Source of the DNA: RBG-16-34-14 sp963727535 | GTDB lineage: Bacteria > Bacteroidota > Ignavibacteria > Ignavibacteriales > Ignavibacteriaceae | Assembly: GCA_963727535.1 (NCBI GenBank) | Contig: CAVSGR010000004.1 | Location: 1 to 64,000, forward strand | Direction: 5' to 3' | Length of the DNA stretch: 64,000 bases | Shown: in pieces, positions 59,125 through 64,000 of the stretch | Layout of the letters: every line of letters begins with the position of its first letter | Position numbering within the stretch: the stretch's first letter is position 1 | The notes under the pieces: model-generated | Databases searched by the model: none | Told to the model about the DNA's origin: nothing | Seen by the model: only the letters and a program-made list of their open reading frames with translations | Translations under genes and position numbers: made by a program

Positions 59125-59684
59125 TCTTCCCTCCCTAAGATTTTTGCGAAATGATATTTGTCTTTCTATTTCCCAGTAATTTCGTACAACTATAAAATCT
59201 AATTAACTAACTACTCATTAATCGATTAAGAATATTCTTGTATTAGTTTACTGTAGAGACAGAATAACCGAAGGTTAGAAATGACTGAATATACCGGATT
59301 GATTTATGAGTAGCTGTAAAATTTTTAGCCTGAGAATAAGTTCGTTCATTTTAGTTTTAGAATAAGGAAAATTTATAAAAAAAGCCATAGGATTTATAAT
59401 TTTATTTTTAAGAGAGGTGAGATTTGTCTCACCGCGGGTCAGAACGGAATAAAGCCGGTTTCGTGTCTGGGAGTTATATCAACAATTGATATTTTTTTGA
59501 ATCTTGTATGATAATCCTCTGAATTGAATCTTCTGTTAAATTGTTTATATAAATTGAATTTCTCCGACCTTGCAATTGACTTGTAAAATTTCTAACCTTT
59601 AAAGTAACCCTGATTAAACCATTTGCTAATATTTTTGTTTAAACTATAATAGGGTTTGATTAATCATTTCGAAAAAAGGTAAGA
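59125..59684. other. 560-base divergent gap upstream of the receptor gene
   Basis: This gap lies between the starts of the minus-strand secreted protein and the plus-strand receptor, so it must hold promoters for both. It has one palindrome (59416-59433) and a moderately GC-rich patch around 59430-59480. I see no gene, tRNA or riboswitch that I can defend. Confidence 0.5.
59416..59433. repeat. Short perfect palindrome
   Basis: Seven bases (59416-59422) and their inverted copy (59427-59433) flank TTTG. No T-run follows, so it may be an operator or a dispersed palindromic repeat. Confidence 0.55.
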
Positions 59685-61973
59685 ATGAGAAAATTTTTGT
59701 TATTGTTCTGGATAATTGTGTCCTTTGTCGGTTATGGAGAAGAAAAGCAAGATGGGAAAACCCTGGAAGGCGGGACAGTTGAAGGAAGAGTTTTTGATTC
59801 TAATTCCAAAGAAAAGATAGAATATGCAAATATTGTCATTCTTTCTTCATCCGATTCTTCGGTTATAACGGGTACCGTATCGGACCCGACTGGTAAATTT
59901 ACAATTCAGAAGTTACATCCCGGTAAGTATTATGTTGACGTAAGATTTATAGGATATAATAACAAACACTTTAATATTGAAATAAATGATAATAAACCTA
60001 ATGTAGATTTAGGGGATATTTTTATTGAACCTGCTGCAGTAAACCTGGGAAATGTTGTAGTCGAAGGGGAGAGATCGCCTGTCACTTATCAGCTTGATAA
60101 AAAAGTAATTGATGTAAGTAAAATAGAAACAGCAGCATCAGGGAACGCTGCCGATGTATTAGAAAATGTTCCTTCTGTAACTGTTGATATTGATGGTAAT
60201 GTAAGTCTAAGGGGCAGCAGTAACTTTACAGTTCTAATTGATGGTCGCCCATCTATAATGGATGCGCAGGATGCCCTCCAGCAGATTCCAGCAAGTTCAA
60301 TTAAATCCATTGAGTTGATTACAAATCCTTCTGCTAAGTATGATCCTGAAGGAACTGCAGGGATTATAAACATAATTTTGAAAAAGAACAGGAATCTTGG
60401 AATGAGCGGCGTTATCAATGGTAATGTAGGTTTGAACAATAAATTCGGAGGTGATTTTTTATTTGAATACAAAACAGAGAATATAAATACAAATTTTGGT
60501 CTGAATTATAATAAAAGATTTTCACCCGGGAATGGCACCGCAGAGCAAAGGTTTATCTTTAATGACAATACTTCCTATCTTAATTCAAACTCAGATATGG
60601 AATGGGGAAGAATCTCTAGTGGTTTAAGAGGCGGAATTGATTTTAATATTGGAGCTAGTGATTTATTAAGTCTCGGTGCCCGATATGGCAGTAGAGAATG
60701 GCAAAGAAATGCTACGGAACATTATATAGGATGGTCGCAAGCTAATCCACTTGATTCTTTATATTCCAGCCTGGGATATAGAAAAAGATCTGGGGATTAT
60801 TATGGATTTAATGCAAATTTTACTCATCATTTTGAGAAAGAGGGCCATGAACTTAGTAGCGAATTTAATATGGGACATTCAAGCGGAGATGAGTTTACTT
60901 CATCTTCCGAGATAAACAGTAATACACAAATAAGTGGAAAACAAACAACCGAAACAGGACCCTCTTCAAATATACGCGGTAAAATAGATTATTCACTTCC
61001 TCTTGGAGAAAATAGTAAGTTTGAATCGGGTACCCAGGGAGAAATTAATTTATCAGAAGATGATACCGGTTTATCGGAATATAACCCACTAACAAATACT
61101 TATGATCTCCAATCTCAATTCAACAATAAAACTAAATATAACAGGAGAGAACTATCTGTATATTCAATATTATCGGGTGAGATAAGTAATTTCTCGATAC
61201 AAGGTGGATTGAGAGGCGAATATACTTATAGGACAATTGAAGTTAAAGAACAAAATCAAAATTTTAATATTGATAGATGGGATATTTTCCCGTCAGTCCA
61301 TAGTTCATACAAGTTCTCCGAAGGTGAACAGCTTATGGCAAGCTACACACGCCGTATCGAGAGACCACGCGGCTGGCAGCTTGAGCCTTTTCTTACATGG
61401 CTGGATGCTAACAACGTTCGCCAGGGTAACCCTGCACTACAACCTGAGTTTATCGATTCTTATGAATTTGGATTCCAAACCAATATAGGAGCTGTATCAT
61501 TTTCATCAGAACTTTATTACAGGGTTACAAATAATAAAGTTGAACGGATAAGATCAGCTTATGATAATAATGTTACTTTACAAACTGTTCAAAATGTAGG
61601 TGAGGATTATTCTCTGGGAAATGAGTTTATGTTTGTCTTTGATCCATTTGAATTCTGGGATGTAAACCTGATGGGAGATCTATATAACTATAAAGTCAAA
61701 GGTGTTCTCAATAATGAATCTTTTGATAAACAAAGTTTTACCTGGAATACAAGATTCAACAATGTTTTTAAAATCAGCAATAGCACACAGTTGCAGATTA
61801 ATTTTAGGTATAATAGTCCAAGAGTTTCTTCACAGGAAAGAAGAGAGGGATTTTTCTCTTCAGATATAGCATTAAAACAAGAACTTTTCAATAAGATTCT
61901 TTCTTTAACATTACAAGTAAGAGATGTTTTTAAAACCAGGAAGTTTGAATCAACTACTGAAAGTTTTGATTGA
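59685..61973 (+). CDS. TonB-dependent receptor, OMP_b-brl_3 family
   Basis: 762 residues. After a signal peptide, residues about 25-110 form a carboxypeptidase-regulatory-like beta domain (GTVEGRVFDSNSKEKIEYAN). A plug domain follows (about 125-220: NAADVLENVPSVTVDIDGNV, LIDGRPSIMD, SIKSIELITNPSAKYDPEGT). The rest is a 22-strand-type barrel. It should import a ligand using TonB energy. The frame stops after STTESFD; the next frame continues IETQNN then ILIKFNYDWNIQLN to a stop at 62035-62037, which would look like a proper last strand, so one base may be lost near 61972. Ligand unknown; no TonB box is obvious. Confidence 0.88.
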   Translation: MRKFLLLFWIIVSFVGYGEEKQDGKTLEGGTVEGRVFDSNSKEKIEYANIVILSSSDSSVITGTVSDPTGKFTIQKLHPGKYYVDVRFIGYNNKHFNIEINDNKPNVDLGDIFIEPAAVNLGNVVVEGERSPVTYQLDKKVIDVSKIETAASGNAADVLENVPSVTVDIDGNVSLRGSSNFTVLIDGRPSIMDAQDALQQIPASSIKSIELITNPSAKYDPEGTAGIINIILKKNRNLGMSGVINGNVGLNNKFGGDFLFEYKTENINTNFGLNYNKRFSPGNGTAEQRFIFNDNTSYLNSNSDMEWGRISSGLRGGIDFNIGASDLLSLGARYGSREWQRNATEHYIGWSQANPLDSLYSSLGYRKRSGDYYGFNANFTHHFEKEGHELSSEFNMGHSSGDEFTSSSEINSNTQISGKQTTETGPSSNIRGKIDYSLPLGENSKFESGTQGEINLSEDDTGLSEYNPLTNTYDLQSQFNNKTKYNRRELSVYSILSGEISNFSIQGGLRGEYTYRTIEVKEQNQNFNIDRWDIFPSVHSSYKFSEGEQLMASYTRRIERPRGWQLEPFLTWLDANNVRQGNPALQPEFIDSYEFGFQTNIGAVSFSSELYYRVTNNKVERIRSAYDNNVTLQTVQNVGEDYSLGNEFMFVFDPFEFWDVNLMGDLYNYKVKGVLNNESFDKQSFTWNTRFNNVFKISNSTQLQINFRYNSPRVSSQERREGFFSSDIALKQELFNKILSLTLQVRDVFKTRKFESTTESFD

Positions 61974-62100
61974 AACACAAAATAATATATTGATAAAATT
62001 CAACTATGACTGGAATATACAACTTAATTGTAACTAACTGAAGATAACACCTGTTCCAATGAACGGAGTGAGTCGGAGTCATTTCTTGTACAAAAAAATT

Positions 62101-62131
62101 AAACCTTGTAGTATAACAAGGTTTTTTTATT
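62101..62131 (+). terminator. Rho-independent terminator after the receptor gene
   Basis: A perfect 9-bp stem (62101-62109 with 62116-62124) with loop AGTATA is followed by TTTTTTTATTT. Confidence 0.88.
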
Positions 62132-62140
62132 TCTAATGTT

Positions 62141-62192
62141 GCGAATTCGAGTCTCGCCTGCCCGTCGAAGCTCGAAGACAGGTCGGCGCTCT
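62141..62192. repeat. tRNA T-arm-like sequence joined to a palindromic element
   Basis: 62141-62157 is nearly identical to the T-arm of the tRNA-Asp gene at 47483-47499 (loop TTCGAGT, CTCG side). It is joined directly to an imperfect palindrome (62157-62186) whose inner part is TCGA/TCGA around AGC and whose outer arms are CCTG/CAGG. No acceptor or anticodon arm is present. It resembles a tRNA 3' fragment left by integration or a dispersed repeat that ends in tRNA sequence. The rest of the 374-base gap (61974-62347) holds the terminator and no gene. Confidence 0.5.
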
Positions 62193-62347
62193 AAGAAAGC
62201 TTCAATTCGAAATGGATTGGGGCTTTTTTGTTTGAAACAGCCAGTGATCTTTTATCACGGAAAACATTTTGCAATTCGGAAAATAATTTTTAAAAAATTG
62301 TTTCAATTTATAAAGTAATTTCAATATATATTCGTCTATATAATTGT

Positions 62348-62908
62348 ATGGACGAATTAATTGCGTTACAAATGACACAAAGACATCAAAGCATTTTAGA
62401 TGCTTTTCAAAATTACGGAAAGCGTTTGTTCGGCTTTATTCGCAGTCGTGTTAAAAATGACGAAGACGCCGAAGATATTCTACAGGACGTTTGGTACGCT
62501 CTATGTCTTACAATCGACACGAAACCTATTGAACAACTGAGCGCGTGGCTTTATCGTGTGAGCAAAAACAAAATTATAGACAAAATGCGAAAACATACTT
62601 CGCAATCGCTGGAAGATTTTGTTTACGAAGATGAAGACGGAGAATTTTTATTGCCTGAGGATATGCTTGCAGACGATGTAAATCCCGAAAAAGAACTTGA
62701 GGCAGCATATTTCATGGATTCTTTTTTAAAAGTATTAAGCGAATTACCTGAAAAACAAAAACAGGTTTTTGTGTGGAACGAACTGGAAGATTTAACGTTA
62801 CAGGAGATTGCCGATAAAACTGGCGAAAATATTAAAACTATTATATCACGAAAGCGTTATGCTGTAGCGCAGCTGCGGGAACGACTTAAGGATATGAACA
62901 ATAATTAA
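62348..62908 (+). CDS. ECF-type RNA polymerase sigma factor
   Basis: 186 residues. Region 2 has YGKRLFGFIRSRVKNDEDAEDILQDVW and, with LSAWLYRVSKNKIIDKMRK, the -10 binding helix. Region 4 is LSELPEKQKQVFVWNELEDLTLQEIADKTGENIKTIISRKRYAVAQLRE, the -35 helix-turn-helix. It recruits RNA polymerase to a small regulon. The next gene encodes a small membrane protein that could be its partner or anti-sigma factor. Codon use is slightly richer in CG-containing codons than in neighbouring genes. Confidence 0.93.
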   Translation: MDELIALQMTQRHQSILDAFQNYGKRLFGFIRSRVKNDEDAEDILQDVWYALCLTIDTKPIEQLSAWLYRVSKNKIIDKMRKHTSQSLEDFVYEDEDGEFLLPEDMLADDVNPEKELEAAYFMDSFLKVLSELPEKQKQVFVWNELEDLTLQEIADKTGENIKTIISRKRYAVAQLRERLKDMNNN

Positions 62909-62937
62909 CAAAAATTATAAATAGAAAGCGGAACTAC

Positions 62938-63297
62938 ATGGAAAACATAATGAATCTTAAAAAGGCAAAGAAAAAATTCTGGATTAGGAGAGCTATCTTC
63001 ATCCCTATCGCACTTGCTGCAGGAGTTATTATTTTCGGTAGCGTTGTTATGTATTTGTGGAACGCTGTATTGCCGGAGGTTTTGGGCGTTCATACTATTA
63101 CTTTCTTACAAGCCATAGGAATATTGATATTATCTAAAATCCTTTTCGGCGGGTTTCCTAGCAGAAAAGGACATCGAGAATTTAATATTCATGGCAAGGA
63201 ATTGAGAGAGAAATGGATGAATCTTAGCAAGGAAGAAAAAGAAAGAATGAGAGAAAAATGGTGGAACAGATTCGAACCTAGGGATAAGCATGAATAA
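62938..63297 (+). CDS. Small two-helix membrane protein next to the sigma factor
   Basis: 119 residues. Two hydrophobic segments (about 17-42 and 52-72: IFIPIALAAGVIIFGSVVMYLW, then ITFLQAIGILILSKILFG) are followed by a charged helical cytoplasmic tail with MNLSKEEKERMREKWWNRF. Genes of this type accompany ECF sigma factors in Bacteroidota and may act as membrane partners. No zinc motif of classic anti-sigma factors is present, so control of the sigma factor is not established. Confidence 0.65.
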   Translation: MENIMNLKKAKKKFWIRRAIFIPIALAAGVIIFGSVVMYLWNAVLPEVLGVHTITFLQAIGILILSKILFGGFPSRKGHREFNIHGKELREKWMNLSKEEKERMREKWWNRFEPRDKHE

Positions 63298-63386
63298 TTA
63301 GCAACGCTAATTTATAATTAGTCGAAAATAATCCCAGTCAATTATAATAATTAAAGACTGTGACTATTTGTCAAAGGAAATTTCTT

Positions 63387-64000
63387 GTGAACACTAATAG
63401 TATTGAAGTAAAAAATTTTACAAAAAAGTTCGGCAACTTTACTGCCGTGGACGACATCTCGTTCAATGTAGAACAAGGAACCATTTTCGGATTTCTTGGT
63501 CCTAACGGAGCCGGTAAAAGTACAACCATTAAGATTTATGTACTATACAGGAAAAGACAAACGGGGAATTAAAAATCAACGGAAACGATATAACCGGCCA
63601 AAAGGAAAAGGTAAGAAATGATATCGGGATAGTCTTTCAGGATCCTACACTTGACGGAAAACTTACGGTCGAAGAAAATCTAAAACTTCATTGCGATTTT
63701 TATAATGTACCGAAAGCAGAAGTTAAAAAACGGATAAATTTTGTGCTTGAACTTGTAGACCTTGTAGATTGGAGAAAAGCTCTAGCGGACAGCCTTTCCG
63801 GAGGAATGAAAAGACGTGCGGAAATTGCCAGAGGTCTTGTGCATTTTCCTAAGATCCTTTTTTTGGATGAGCCCACTACCGGTTTGGATCCACAAACACG
63901 GGCAAATGTATGGGACTATATTTACAAACTTCAAAAGCAAAAAAATATTACCATTTTTCTTACAACGCATTATATGGAGGAGGCAGTATTTCAATCTTCT
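63387..64000 (+). CDS. ABC transporter ATP-binding protein (DrrA-like), partial, one frameshift
   Basis: GTG 63387 follows AAAGGA at a suitable distance; frame NTNSIEVKNFTKKFGNFTAV, then LGPNGAGKSTTIK (Walker A). A one-base lesion near 63532 is bridged by the shifted frame KTNGELKINGNDITGQ. It then reads FQDPTLDGKLTVEENL (Q-loop), LSGGMKRRAEIARGL (signature), ILFLDEPTTGLDPQTR (Walker B) and TTHYMEEA (H-loop), and the window ends inside the gene. It should energise an ABC-2 exporter encoded beyond the window. With the sigma factor and small membrane protein upstream it may form a stress-response export unit. Confidence 0.9.

Noticed and set aside
59125..59684. Cobalamin or other riboswitch upstream of the TonB-dependent receptor
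   Set aside because: Only one short palindrome and a modest GC-rich patch are visible; no B12-box-like conserved core was found.
1..64000. CRISPR array, prophage or transposase
   Set aside because: I saw no short direct repeats with regular spacers, no phage structural genes and no transposase or integrase motif in any frame.

Overview
The window is AT-rich DNA that most resembles the Ignavibacteria (Ignavibacteriota, the Bacteroidota/Chlorobiota side). Several secreted proteins end in the C-terminal sorting module whose core reads NYPNPFNPST, typical of type IX secretion cargo in that lineage. Other pointers are an OMP_b-brl_3-type TonB-dependent receptor, a one-chain glycine dehydrogenase and a compact yceD-rpmF-plsX-fabH-fabD-fabG-acpP-fabF-rnc cluster. 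Assignment below that level is not possible from sequence alone.

Layout. 1-3272: a tandem array of almost identical genes for secreted proteins with an N-terminal beta domain, a discoidin (F5/8 type C) domain and a sorting module; the last copy has a different 3' end. 3501-17396: a co-oriented envelope glycoconjugate region (HxH hydrolase, GT4, GlpD-like flavoenzyme, methyltransferase, SDR, hexapeptide acyltransferase, flippase-like protein, GT2, polysaccharide deacetylase, membrane amidohydrolase, 12-TM-type glycosyltransferase, GtrB-type GT2). 17421-28477 (minus strand): hinT, an NtrC-type regulator, a secreted protein, an acyl-CoA carboxylase / acyl-CoA dehydrogenase / MeaB set, a sugar epimerase, nadD, a PrsW-like protease and an ABC-2 exporter. 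28746-36312: the type II fatty acid synthesis cluster with rnc. 36421-47508: gcvP, an Omp85-like protein, a sorting-module protein, rsmE, rlpA, a secreted DinB-like protein, rnhC, pfkA and tRNA-Asp. 47716-55276: a second surface-sugar region (wecB, GT2, an amine-oxidase-like flavoenzyme, a nucleotidyltransferase, an HprK-like kinase, a broken GT4). 55442-59124 (minus): a DUF2971-like protein and a secreted cysteine-peptidase-like protein. 59685-64000: TonB-dependent receptor, ECF sigma factor, small membrane protein and an ABC ATPase cut by the window end.

Many genes, including fabF, pfkA, rnhC and rsmE, are broken by single-base indels, nearly always with the rest of the protein intact in a neighbouring frame. 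The likeliest reading is base-level error in this assembly rather than mass pseudogenisation. I therefore annotate most broken genes as one CDS across the break and reserve 'pseudogene' for loci with several lesions or missing ends.

The most unusual signals are a partial second tRNA-Asp directly upstream of the intact one, with a perfect hairpin replacing part of its D-loop; a second tRNA-like fragment next to another palindrome near 62150; the nucleotidyltransferase plus HprK-like kinase pair in the second sugar region; the GlpD-like flavoenzyme embedded in a glycosyltransferase operon; and a membrane-anchored amidohydrolase in the same region.
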